Source of the DNA: Jaminaea rosea | Lineage: Eukaryota > Basidiomycota > Exobasidiomycetes > Microstromatales | Assembly: GCF_003144245.1 (NCBI RefSeq) | Contig: NW_020289977.1 | Coordinates: 248,001-312,000 of the forward strand | Direction of reading: 5' to 3' | Length of the DNA stretch: 64,000 nt | Part shown: piece by piece, positions 31,638 through 42,210 of the stretch | How the letters are laid out: the number at the start of each line of letters is the position of its first letter | Numbering within the stretch: position 1 is the stretch's first letter | The notes under the pieces: generated by a model | Seen by the model: only the letters and a program-made list of their open reading frames with translations | Told to the model about the DNA's origin: nothing | The model's database searches: none | Translations under genes and position numbers: made by a program

Positions 31638-33631
31638 TTAGTAAGGAAACGCCCCTGAAATCCTTTGCGGATCAAAGTCCCACATCTCCAGGCCTTTGGG
31701 CACCTGGTCTATCCTTCTGCCATTGAGCCACTTCAACGAGGGACAGCAGGTCTCAAGAAAGGCGACAAAGGAAGGCGCCGTGTTTTGTTGTGGAAAGGGG
31801 TCGACTACGAGCCATTCGAGGCGCGAGAAGATCGTAGCACGATCGTGCGGAGGCTGCGACGTGGGAGCTGCAAGGGTTGCCTCACTCTCATCAATGGTGA
31901 TATCCTCGTCGTCTCCAACGTCATCGTCGCCGCCGCCGCCGCTGCTGTCGCCCAGGCGCCTTGGGGCTTGACTGATCTCGCCTTGGCCATCCTCGCCGTA
32001 TCTGTCGAAGTCATCACCCGTGACCAGGTCACGCCAGAGTCGGTCGAAGTTGCCGAAGCTCCCTGCACGAGCGACGATAGAGTTTGTTCAGCCTGGAAGT
32101 CTGCGCGATGCCATATACGTCGACCTCACTCACCACTGACGTCCAGGATCAATCTCAAGCCCCGCAATGACCTCGCGGCGCTCCTCAGCCCTTGGACCAA
32201 TGGCCACTCCGGCGTGACGGGATAAACATCCATCCACTCCAATCTGCTCAGCACACCACGCCGTATCAGATCCCAATCATGCAAGAGGGAAGTCTTGCTG
32301 GACGACAAGGAGATAGACCGCAATGGCCGATGCAGGGAGATCAGGAGCCCAGGGAGATGGGGCGGGAGCAGGTGGCTGTCGAAGGAGGTGAGGTGCAGAT
32401 GCTGTAGGGAACGGAGGCGCGACATTTCGGAGTGAAGGGACCAGAAGACTTTGCAGTTTATGGAGACGGAGTGCAGACCGCGTGGAAGAGGAGGCCGTGA
32501 AGGGGAGCGGCGTTGTAAGGCGCTCATCTGCTGCTGGTGGTTCGCACAGGGGCGTGGTGGTCGGCTGTTGCGTTGCTGTCCAGCGCTGGCCAAGCTGAGC
32601 GACTCGAAAGTCATGTCATCCACCTCAATGTCGCCTACCTTACTTGCCCCATCACTGCTCGTCGTATCACTGTTGCTGCTTCCACGGCTGCCACTCCGTC
32701 TCCTGGCCGTGCGTATCCTCGGGTGATCTGGATTGTAGAACATCCCCTCGCCTCTACCACTGTTCGCGAGTGCGCGAATCTGATCCCTGTCCAACGTCCG
32801 GCACTTGCGCTGCTGTAGCTCAGCCTCTAATCCTAGCATCTTCTCCCCTTCACCCAGTAACTTCCATATGGCAGGAGAAGGGAGCATCTCGGCATCCCAT
32901 ACCAAGGTGTGCAGGCCACCCGTACTTGCGTTCAGTCCCGAGCGCAGAAGATGGCGGAGGATCTCTTGGTCGAACGAGAGGTAGCGATCCGGCATCTCGA
33001 TACGGAGCACACGGACAAGTGGCAGGGGGTAGAGGAGCCTGTCTACATCGCTAAAGGAGGAGGCAAGTCGTTGGTAGTAGTCCACCACCAGGCTACGCAG
33101 CTTCCCCAACCTATCGCTGCGGTTGATCAAGACTTGCTGCCAGACCAAAGGGGCAAGGAGACGACGCAGTGAGAGGGAAAGCGAGGAGAGATGCAGGACA
33201 GCCAGGTAGGAGGGGCGATCAATGTTGTAGCCTGGGGGAAGCAGGGCCGAGTGGGAGGAGATGGCGGTCGGTGACGGTATTGAAGATGATGAAGACGCGA
33301 CGGGAACGTCGTGGGACGATGCGAAAGGTAGAGCATGAGGTAGGGGCTCGACGAGGTATTGGGCGATCTGTAGAATGAGCTCGAGCGGGAGGCGCGACCT
33401 TGCAGGCATCGTAGACGAGGCCGTTGGTGATTCGCTCCTTGATGTTGAGCCGCCCTTTGGACTTGCTTCTTCCTCAGAAGCCGCTTTTGCCCTCCTCGGA
33501 CCATCGGCAAGCCATGCTGCAAGATCGCGTCCATCAGGAACGTAAGCTCCCATGGCCGGGTATCTCGGTGGTCTTGATGATGGTGTTGATGATAGTTGAT
33601 CGTACACATCTGATAAGGCGGGGCGGCTCAT
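31638..33631 (-). CDS. F-box-like protein
   Basis: Exons 32134-33631 and 31638-32062 (intron 32063-32133) give 640 aa. Near residue 78 SRLPLELILQIAQYL has the LP-E-I-I--YL pattern of an F-box, the motif that docks substrate receptors on SKP1 in SCF ubiquitin ligases. Downstream are leucine-rich segments (LAVLHLSSLSLSLRRLLAPL, VRVLRIEMPDRYLSF, LHSVSINCKVFWSLHSEMSR, LQHLHLTSFDSHLLP) that look like irregular leucine-rich repeats, as in many fungal F-box proteins. The second exon continues the protein with an acidic segment and ends SLKWLNGRRIDQVPKG, then SGAFPY. Substrate unknown. It converges on the DUF4536 gene with about 66 bp between stops. Confidence 0.72.
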
Positions 33632-34289
33632 CTTGGACACCTGCACCTCCCTTTGCGGGGGCAAGGGATGCACCGGCGTTGGCGGACGGGCGATGAGGAG
33701 CACGCAGCAGCTGTCGTCCGACTAGGTTGGAGGACGGAGAGGTGTTGCGTCGCTGCGTCGCTGCGTCGGCATCTCATGCGCCACGCCACGCCAACGGCGA
33801 CGCCATACCGTGCACAGATCATCGTCTTTTGTGCGACTCTCGGCCGCTTTGTTCTCGCAGCCCAAGGGATTGCTCCGACGACGACTGGCGGCATCAGGCA
33901 CCAAGAGTGGTAGGGAACTGGTCAGTGACTCAACTTGACGAGGATGTTGAGCCCCACAACATGCCATACATTCGACCTCAAAGCTCTTCACAGCCACCAA
34001 AGTGTTGGTACTTGCTTGCGGGCGGGGAAGGCAGGGAGCCAGCCGCCCGGCCAATCAGTGCCAGGGTCCAGGGCTCTCTGTGCTTCGCAGCGCCGCCTCG
34101 CGCCGTGGCTGGCCCGAGCCCCGCACAAGCGTCATCGCGCTTTTTGGAATTGCTCGGCGTACTCGAGTTTTAATTGACCGACCACAAAGTGGCTCGCTTT
34201 CGCTAGGGTCTGAAATCACATCGACTCGTACCATCATCGTCTTCTCTACTCCGTGCTCTCTCGCTTTTCTGCATGCCCATTCGCCCACC
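33632..34289. promoter_or_regulatory. Divergent promoter region (F-box protein / SMP-C2 protein)
   Basis: 658 bp between outward-facing starts. Short frames only; no element recognised. Confidence 0.45.
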
Positions 34290-37200
34290 ATGAGCGTGGG
34301 CAAGGAGCACAAGCACAGCGACTTCTACAGCACCGAGAATCCCATACCGAATATCCAGCGCTTCGTCAAGAAGGGGCTCTCGACGCTGGTTGCCAAGAGG
34401 GCTGCCGGAGGTAGCTCGGAGGAGTCTGAGAGCGATGAGGATGACGAAGATGAGGATGACAGGCAGCTGCCTGATGGTGGAACAGCAGGAGAGGCATCGT
34501 CCTCTGGGTCGCTGAGAAGTGGAGGGAAGCTGAGCAAGGTGCTTCACCCGAACAGAGAGAGGAGGATGCGACAGCAGGACGAAGCATCTTCGCAACGGAG
34601 CAAGACAGACGACAGGGACACTGGGCATGACGACGAGGACGAGGATGAGGAAGCGAAGGAGGAAGAGGAGAAGGCGCCAGAGGAGCGCGCCCAGGAGAAA
34701 GCATCAGGCAAGTACCGCAAGCAAAAGCGCGGCAAGGCCACAAATGTCTATGATCCAATTACGGAGCAGGAAGTGAGTGGCGTGACAAGACGCATATTCG
34801 AGTCTACGATAGCTGATGTTGTGGCCTCAGATCAAGGTCCGAGACGTGCGCAAACGTGACTATCGGACGGCCATGGACCGCGAAGAGGCGCGAAGACACG
34901 GCAGAGACATGTACAGCGAAGATTCGCAACGCCCAGTCAATCTCGCAAAGGGCGTCTTCCCTCCTGAACAGCCTTTACCAGAGCTCAGGGATGTCCATCC
35001 CTGGCTGCTGCCACTCTGGCTAACCTGGTCGCTCAGCTTCATCATCTGGTCTCGATCATCCACTGCTATCGCCTTTGCTCTAGTCAACGCCTGGCTAGGT
35101 TGGTGGGCATTCCGGCATATCAAGCTCGGAGTGGACGAGAAGAGGTGGGAGCGGGAGAGTGCAAGAGGCAAGTCAGCGAACATCGCCTCCTTGAATAGCT
35201 ACGATCAGTCGACCAAGGGCCAGACAGGCGGAGTCGCAGGATCACAGAGCAACATGGAGGGGGCCGAGTGGCTAAATAGCATGCTGCAGAGCATGTGGGA
35301 AGTCATTGACCCGGCGCTCTTTGAGGCTGCGGCTGGCACGCTGGAGGACGTCATGCAGGCGTCGGCTCCTTCCTTCATCCACATGATTAAGGTCGCTGAT
35401 CTCGCTCACGGTCTGACGCCGCTTCGAGTTGCTGGAGTCAAGGCAGAGTACGTAAACCCCTCGAAAGACGGTGATGGCGGCGGCAGCGGCGATGACGGTG
35501 GCGAGGCAGACGATGCAGGTGAGCCGCTCAACATTTAAGCCATCCCTCTCGACAAGCGCACTATGCTGATCGTCCACCCGCTTTCGTAGGCAAGGTGATC
35601 AACCTGCAAATGTCCGTTGTGTACTCAGCCGCCAGAACTGGAGCAGCCATGACCACGCGCAGCCGCAATGCTCGGCTCGTCATCTATTTCTACCTCGGTC
35701 TACGCAAATTCGTCTCCATACCGCTGCCAGTCTGGGTAGAGATCAAAGGGTTTGTAGGAACAGTGCGAGCAAGGCTTCAACTTAGCCCGGAGGCGCCATT
35801 CATCAAAAATGTCACCGTCACCTTCCTCGGCCTGCCCCGCGTGCGCGTCGAGGTGGTCCCGTTGAAGGTCAACCTCGCCGACATCCCGCTGCTGAGCGGG
35901 TTTGTCCAGTCGTCCATCGATGCTGCGTTGGCAGAATACTGCGCACCGTCGAGCTTGACGCTGGACGTTGGCGAGATCCTCATGGGCGACAATATCAAGC
36001 GAGAGGTGAATGCGCTCGGCGTGCTAGCGGTCTGGATTCATCGCGCCTACGACTTGGAGAAGCAGGATCGTCGAGGCTCCTCAGACCCGTACGTCACCGT
36101 CAGCTACAGCCGACTGGGGAAAGTTCTCTATGCTACGCGCGTAGCGCTGAACGACCTCAATCCGCGCTGGGAGGAGTGTCACATCCTCTTGGTCACGGCA
36201 GAGGCGGTCCGAGCGAAAGAGAAGATCTCTCTGGCCCTCTACGATAGCGACCTGCTTACCGCTGACGACATCCTGGGGAGGGTCGAGTTCGACATCGCCC
36301 CCTTGATCAGACGGCCAGGTCATCGCTTCCATCGTAGCGACGCTTTGATGGGACTGCGTAATGATCACACGAAGAAGGGGCAGGTGGAAACGACGGTGGC
36401 ATTCTATAAGAAATCGTCGAATCGCGTCGAAAGGCAAAGAATGGAGCAGGGGAAGAAGCATGGACAGGATGCAACGAAGGAGCGGGGAAACGACATGCAG
36501 ATGAAAGGCAGCAACAGCAGCAGCACAAGCGATGGTGAAAGTGCCGTTGCAAACGCTGGCAAGAAAGCCTCAAGCTCACCAGAGGGCCACAAAGACAGCA
36601 ACGGTGATGGCGACCCGTTCGAGAATCTCGACGAGAAGACCAGCACGAGAGACTTGCTCAAGATGTTGGACGCTGCTGAAAGCTCGAGGCAGACGCGCAA
36701 CCAGCAATCCTCGTGAGTATGCGCGACTTGTCGATCAAAGACGTCTGTACTGACGAACGCACGCCTGGCTTGCAGCGTTCAATTTTCGCCCCCGCATCCG
36801 GACGTGCCAAGCGGCATCCTCTCGATCCAAGTGCACAACATCGAAGACCTCGGATTCCGCAATGCCGGCGCCCAAAAGGGAAAGAGCAATGCTCGAGGCG
36901 GCCAGGCAGGCAGCGCGGCGCAGCAAGTGGACGACGTCGAAGACGAGCAAGAGGAGTCGGCCGACACGCCCAGCTCCTACGTCTCCATCATTCTCAACGA
37001 CGCCACCATCATGCGATCCCGCGTCAAGGCATTGACGCGCAACCCTTTCTTCAATGTTGGGACCGAACGATTTCTCAGAGACTGGCGCCGTGCGTACGTC
37101 ATGGTCGTCGTACGGGATCGCCGCCTACGCGAGGAGGACGCCCTACTGGGTGTGGTACCGATCAAACTCTCGACTCTCTTTTCGGAACACGGCACCAGCC

Positions 37201-38407
37201 AAGTCACACAGCACTTCCCTCTTGCTGGCGGTCTCGGATACGGTCGCGTGCGCATTTCGGTGCTCTTCAGGCCTGTAGAGGGGATGCAACTCGACAAGAG
37301 CAAGCTGGGCTTCGACATAGGGACTATGCGAGTGCACAGTAGTCCGAGAGCTATTGAGCTCAAAGACCCGAGCCTGCTGAAGCTCTGCTCATTGAGAATG
37401 CGAACTCTTGCGGGGCAGGTGAAGCTGACGAGCCGACATCAGCGCACAGTGGACAATGGAGATCTGGAATGGAGGGTGAAGCCTGAGGACTTGTGGTTGC
37501 GGGTACCGGCCAGGAGACGCTACAGTGCGCCCTTTCTTCTGGAGTTCAGAAGGCCGAACGCGGTAGGTAAAAAGTCGCTCGTTGCTGCGAGCATCATCTG
37601 GCTTCAAGACGTCGAGGACGATGCGAGATGGGAGGCAAGGCTGCCGATTTACAAGGGCGAGTGAGTGCGGCGACGATGGCTCCAAGAAGCACCTTCTCTC
37701 TCCTCTCGCGCTCACCGCTTGACACCCGCGCACCGCCCAGCCCTGATCTCCACCGCTTCCTTCAGAACTACCACGACTGGCGCAACGAATCCGAAGCCTG
37801 CTCGCTCGGCGTGACCCGCGTCGGCACTTTAGTCGTGGATCTGCAATTCAAGTCTGGCATCGGCCTCGCCCACGCCAGGCTTGACACCAACCCGGACAGC
37901 AGAGCGGTGATGCAGGCCTGGGAGGCATGCGTTGCTGCTGGGTTGAGGAGCGAGAATGGAGACTTTGTACGTGATAATGAGGAGGATAGCGAGGTTGTCG
38001 GAGACGAAGCGAGGGAAAGTCAGGCGACTGAAGAGAGTGAGGGAGAGTCAGACGATGAGGATGGTACACGAACTACTGCGCAGCGCAACTCCCCTCAAGG
38101 ACATGATGCGGATAGGCAAGGTCAGGACGTCGACTCTGATGACATCGACGACAGCCGTGATTCAGAGGACATTGACTCGCGCTGCAAGGGCGCAGACCCC
38201 GCTTCAAAGGCACCCCTGTCCAGCAGACTCCGCGAATGGCGCGCCGAGTGGCGGGAGCTGGACCGACAACACCGCGGCCTGCGAGCACACAAGACGGTCC
38301 GCAGCCTAGACTGGGCGGCTGGCGGGGTGAAGAGGGCAGGAAGCAAGATGAAGCAGGGCCTGAGCGTGCAGGACAGGGCTGCGCAGCCAATAGACTCGGA
38401 GCTCTAA
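34290..38407 (+). CDS. SMP and C2-domain membrane tether, Mug190-like
   Basis: Five exons (34290-34772, 34831-35518, 35590-36712, 36776-37660, 37741-38407) give 1,281 aa. A hydrophilic, acidic N-terminus leads to a membrane hairpin at about 220-255 (WLLPLWLTWSLSFIIWS, then AIAFALVNAWLGWWAF). An SMP lipid-transfer module follows at about 305-525 (EWLNSMLQSMWEVIDPALF, SAARTGAAMTTRSRNARLVI, PLLSGFVQSSIDAAL). A C2 domain lies at about 530-650 (GVLAVWIHRAYDLEKQDRRG, SSDPYVTVSY, ALNDLNPRWEE, LYDSDLLTADDILG), with the aspartates expected for calcium. A divergent second C2 starts near 775 (GILSIQVHNIEDLGF) and lacks most calcium-binding acids. The order TM-SMP-C2-C2 matches fungal meiotically up-regulated gene 190 proteins, related to tricalbins/extended synaptotagmins of ER-plasma membrane contacts. 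The last ~170 residues are acidic. Acceptor choice for exon 5 rests on frame. Confidence 0.87.
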
Positions 38408-38451
38408 TTCAGACAAATGTAGCATTACCAGCGCTGAGATTACCATCGTGC

Positions 38452-41400
38452 TCACCGCAACTCCCCAAACTTGGTAACGGGGGACCGCTTCGACCCTATC
38501 TCCCAGTCACGCTGCTCCCTTTCCACCTGCTGCTGCTGCGCTTGCCTGCAACCGTAGTGCAGCACCTCTCCCCTGCTCGTGACCGCAATGACGCTGACAC
38601 CTAGTCTCTTCCCACAGACGGGGCATGTCCTGCCTTGCGTGACCTTTACCCGTCTGCCTCGCAGCACGGCCAGCCCTTCGTCGAGCTGGCTGTCCCTCTC
38701 CTTGCATACCGACGAGAGGATTGAGCTGTCGAACTTGCGGCGGTGCGAGGCTTGCAAGCCCTTGACGAGAAAAGCACGCAGCGAGGAGAGCGGGACAAGG
38801 GGTGGAAGCAGGTCCAGCACGGCCGAGAGATCCATGGAGGCAGCGTGCACAGATAGCAGGCGCAAAGCAGCGTCGAGGTCGCTGAGGTGTAGTGAACCCT
38901 CCCCATCCTCTGCCTGCTGCTTCGTCCCCGTTCGCAAGTAAAGCGTGAACAGCAGCAAGAAGATATTCTTCTCTTCACCGCTCGCTCCCGACTCACTGCG
39001 CCTCGCGTACACGTCCGCGCAGTACGCTTCTGCCTTCTGCCTACCTTCTTCCCCTCCTATCCGCTCCACCAGGATGCTCAAAGCCCCCTGATGTCTTCCC
39101 ATCTTACCAAGTAGGACGGCACGCACTTCCCATAGCCCCTCAGAGGGCAGCTGCGTCAACACCCTCTCGGGACGGTACTGCTGCGACTGACTCAAGAAGG
39201 TCAAGAGCCGCAGGCCATGATCCGACTCGCCTGGGTGATTGCGTACTCTGCGCAGATAGATGTGCGCAAGACGCTCGTGCAGTTCTGGATCTCCATCCCC
39301 CACCTGATGGATGATATGCTCGAGATACTCAGCGCACATATCCTCGTCGATGGACCAGAGTAGCTCCACCACCTCCAGCCGGGGCAGCTGCGACACCTTG
39401 CCCGTATCGGCCGTAAATATCTCCATTCCCCTTTGCCTATCTTCCGCCAGCACCCACTTGGCATTCTCCAGTATTACGCCGATGTGCTCCGGTCCAAGGG
39501 ATTGCAAGTAGCGTATAGTCGGCCCGACCTTCTCCTCCTCATCGTCTTCCTCGTCCGCGAATTTCTTCAGCAGTTTCAGTGCACGATCATGCATATCCTT
39601 GCCGCCGTAGAGGTGAATCAATTCGGAGAACTTGCCCTTTGCCTCGAGGATCTCCTCTACCTCGCTCACCTCGCACCAGTTCTGGATGCGACAAAGTGGT
39701 CCAACGAGGGAGGGCTTGGTCTCAAGGAAAGTCTTGAAGAGGGACGTGTCCACCACGCGAGCGAGGGCTGTCACGTCCTGCAGAGACATGGACGGTAAGG
39801 GGACGGAGGGGAGAGAAAGCATAGCTTCGTGTGGGGTAGGGGTAACAGGCAGCCTGTCTTCCAGGATGGGCTTGAAGATGCGGCGCCGATCTGCCAAGAA
39901 GCGACCTAGGGCTTCGAGGGCGGGCCGCGAGGTGAGGATCTGTGGGTCGAAGCCGTCGCGCTCGGAGGAACGGGTAGGACTTGTGGTGGCGCTTCTCAAT
40001 GAAGCAGCATCAGTGCCTGCTGTGGTGGCTTTGGCCAGCAATCGCGATGGACGCTCGCTGGTCGCAGCCTTGGCTGGACTGCCGGATCCCATCGGTGTAC
40101 CGCTGAGGATGCTTTCTGGCTTCGGGCTTGTTGATGGCGGTACAGCTGCGTCGATGGTACTGACCGGCCTGCTCACCCGGCCAAAGAGACTCGTCAAACG
40201 AGAGCGATCTCGCGGAATAGCATCAACAGCAGCTGGTGCGATGGAAGACGATGTCGAACCTCTTCTTGACGGCATCTCTGGTCGATGCGGCGGCGGTTGC
40301 GCAGCCTCCACCCCATCTAGGCTGAAACCCTCCTTCTCAAGCCCTTCGCCCCACACCTTGATCCAGTCGCTTGGCAGCGCCGTCAGGCCCTGCCCCGCAA
40401 TACTTTCTGGGAAAATGCTCAGTACCTTCGCCGGGTTCAGGTCAAGCTCAATCCATTGCTCTACGGCAGCCTCAAAGCCGACTTGGGCAGCGTGCATCTG
40501 CTTCCGCTCTGCGGCCTGGCAGGCAGCGAGGAAGCGGTCGAGGGAGTGGAGGGCGAGGAGCGGTGGGACTAGCGCTGAGCGAGCGGATGAGGCACCGTCT
40601 TCTCCTTCGATCTCACTGATGAGCGAGCTTCGGGCTAGCTCTACGGCTTCCTCCCACTTGCGGGCGCGGATCATCTCGCGCAGTCGTGAGCGCCACGGTC
40701 GCGGAGTCATGCGGTAGATGCGTGCCGACTCGCTTGTTGACGCTGGCGTGACGACCGCGTACAAAGATGTTGTTGAAGCAAGAGATGGCGCGAGGAGGGA
40801 CGTGATAGTGTATTGTGAAGACGTCGGTGTTGCCTCTGCTGCGAGCGGCAGACTGGCGGACTGAACGGTGTCGAGCGTCGAAGTAGCTCGCACTTGGAGG
40901 TTTGGTCTGGCCTGAGCGTTGCCGTGAGCCGGTATTGCGGCAAAGAGATGACCAGAGGAGAGAATGCCAACGTCTTCAACAGCCGCAGGCCACTCGATAC
41001 CTCTTCTTCTCGTCGGGTTGCCTGTGCTGAAGGACAAGAATACGCCCGTGTTGTCTCGAACGACTACCACTTCGCTCTCGCTGTTCGGATCGCCATCACT
41101 TTCAGCTTTTAATCTCGGCATGGCTCTTACCATTGGCAACTTCCTCCGCGTGCCTAAGCCGATGTAGCCGCCCAGTCCGCCAAAGATGCCTCCAGCTGCT
41201 GCAGCCCCGATTGGCAGACCTGCCTTTGCGCTGTACGTTGCGTCCGATATTGCGCCTGGCTTGCCACCGTTCGCAGACACTTTTGAGGCCGCATCCAGAC
41301 TCGAAGGCCCCGCTGCCTGATCTGCAGCAGCCGGCGACGCATACTCTGGTATGTTGAGCTCCCTGGGCCTTGCCCACTCGCTCTCATCCTTGACGAAGTC

Positions 41401-42210
41401 GTGAGAAGATGAGCTGGCCCGCCGTGGGGTTGCTGAGCTATCAAAAGGCTGCGGAACGTCTAGAATGGCAAATTCGCTTGCTGTGCCGTAGGAAATGAAG
41501 ATGTTGCTAGGCCGCGAAGGAGAGAAGGCGAGGCCTCTGGGTGTATGCGGCAGAGGCAGCTCCTTCCAATCCCACGGCTGGCCGTCTATCCAGCGTACGA
41601 TGAAGAGCTTGCGCCGGATTGCTACAGCTATGGTCGTGACCAATCGCAAATTAGCCTGAGGCGGAGCGGCTACATCTGCGGCCTCTCGACGTTGGTACAT
41701 GGACATGGGACGAGGGCGAGCTTGTCGTCCGACGCCTCCTCTTGGCAAGGTCCCACCGGCAGTCACTTTTCTAGAGGCATTGCCAGCTGGTATAGCAGGC
41801 GCTGCTGCGTGAGCGTCCTCCTTCCACTCGACGACATTGGTCTGAACCTCGAAGGTGACGAGGCTCTTGGCTGGGAGCGCCTTCAGGGGCGCAGGCGTCT
41901 GCATGGGCTCTAGAGTCGCCAGGCTGTTAAAGTGGAGCGTTCCATCCGGACACGAAGAGAGGATGAGGGAGAGGGAGGGTACAATGCGCAGGCTGTTGAC
42001 AGGCTTATTGGCCGCATGAAAGCTGGCATGACTGGATATATGCGCGGCCTCTTCGTCGGTGGAAGTCGATGACGGCAACCGGTAGATGGAAAGGGCGCCA
42101 GAAGGATGGCCGACATACAGCTTTTCGCCGTGGGTGGCGATGCTGCTGACTCGATGGCTCTGCTGCGGATCGTGTAGGATGCATCCCACAGCGAAGGGGT
42201 CGCTGGCCAT
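38452..42210 (-). CDS. VPS39: HOPS subunit VPS39/Vam6
   Basis: Single exon, 1,252 aa. VPS39 is the Rab7/Ypt7-binding end of the HOPS tethering complex on vacuoles and late endosomes, and in yeast also a vacuole-mitochondrion contact protein. The N-terminal ~400 residues have a CNH/beta-propeller character (RVSSIATHGEKLYVGHPSGA, FEVQTNVVEW, GLAFSPSRPSNIFISYG, DNTGVFLSFSTGNPTRR). After a Ser-rich linker come clathrin-heavy-chain-like alpha-solenoid helices (SLFKTFLETKPSLVGPL, ELIHLYGGKDMHDRALKLLK, EHIIHQVGDGDPELHERLA). The C-terminus has the Vps39-type zinc ribbon, CPVCGKRLG then LHYGC. Disordered inserts within the propeller and before the solenoid make it longer than animal VPS39. Stop codons of this gene and the SMP/C2 gene are only 44 bp apart. 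Confidence 0.93.
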   Translation of the reverse strand: MASDPFAVGCILHDPQQSHRVSSIATHGEKLYVGHPSGALSIYRLPSSTSTDEEAAHISSHASFHAANKPVNSLRIVPSLSLILSSCPDGTLHFNSLATLEPMQTPAPLKALPAKSLVTFEVQTNVVEWKEDAHAAAPAIPAGNASRKVTAGGTLPRGGVGRQARPRPMSMYQRREAADVAAPPQANLRLVTTIAVAIRRKLFIVRWIDGQPWDWKELPLPHTPRGLAFSPSRPSNIFISYGTASEFAILDVPQPFDSSATPRRASSSSHDFVKDESEWARPRELNIPEYASPAAADQAAGPSSLDAASKVSANGGKPGAISDATYSAKAGLPIGAAAAGGIFGGLGGYIGLGTRRKLPMVRAMPRLKAESDGDPNSESEVVVVRDNTGVFLSFSTGNPTRRRGIEWPAAVEDVGILSSGHLFAAIPAHGNAQARPNLQVRATSTLDTVQSASLPLAAEATPTSSQYTITSLLAPSLASTTSLYAVVTPASTSESARIYRMTPRPWRSRLREMIRARKWEEAVELARSSLISEIEGEDGASSARSALVPPLLALHSLDRFLAACQAAERKQMHAAQVGFEAAVEQWIELDLNPAKVLSIFPESIAGQGLTALPSDWIKVWGEGLEKEGFSLDGVEAAQPPPHRPEMPSRRGSTSSSIAPAAVDAIPRDRSRLTSLFGRVSRPVSTIDAAVPPSTSPKPESILSGTPMGSGSPAKAATSERPSRLLAKATTAGTDAASLRSATTSPTRSSERDGFDPQILTSRPALEALGRFLADRRRIFKPILEDRLPVTPTPHEAMLSLPSVPLPSMSLQDVTALARVVDTSLFKTFLETKPSLVGPLCRIQNWCEVSEVEEILEAKGKFSELIHLYGGKDMHDRALKLLKKFADEEDDEEEKVGPTIRYLQSLGPEHIGVILENAKWVLAEDRQRGMEIFTADTGKVSQLPRLEVVELLWSIDEDMCAEYLEHIIHQVGDGDPELHERLAHIYLRRVRNHPGESDHGLRLLTFLSQSQQYRPERVLTQLPSEGLWEVRAVLLGKMGRHQGALSILVERIGGEEGRQKAEAYCADVYARRSESGASGEEKNIFLLLFTLYLRTGTKQQAEDGEGSLHLSDLDAALRLLSVHAASMDLSAVLDLLPPLVPLSSLRAFLVKGLQASHRRKFDSSILSSVCKERDSQLDEGLAVLRGRRVKVTQGRTCPVCGKRLGVSVIAVTSRGEVLHYGCRQAQQQQVEREQRDWEIGSKRSPVTKFGELR

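Noticed and set aside
31665-32225. 186-codon plus-strand frame after the DUF4536 gene
   Set aside because: Overlaps the second exon of the F-box gene, whose splice and C-terminus are supported on the other strand.
39632-40717. 361-codon open frame on the plus strand inside VPS39
   Set aside because: Antisense shadow of a well-supported gene; Arg/Ser/Gly-rich with no domain, as expected from GC-rich codon bias.
34291-42210. Clustering of membrane-contact and trafficking genes as a functional island
   Set aside because: The genes are ordinary housekeeping genes with independent promoters; without synteny data the grouping is indistinguishable from chance.
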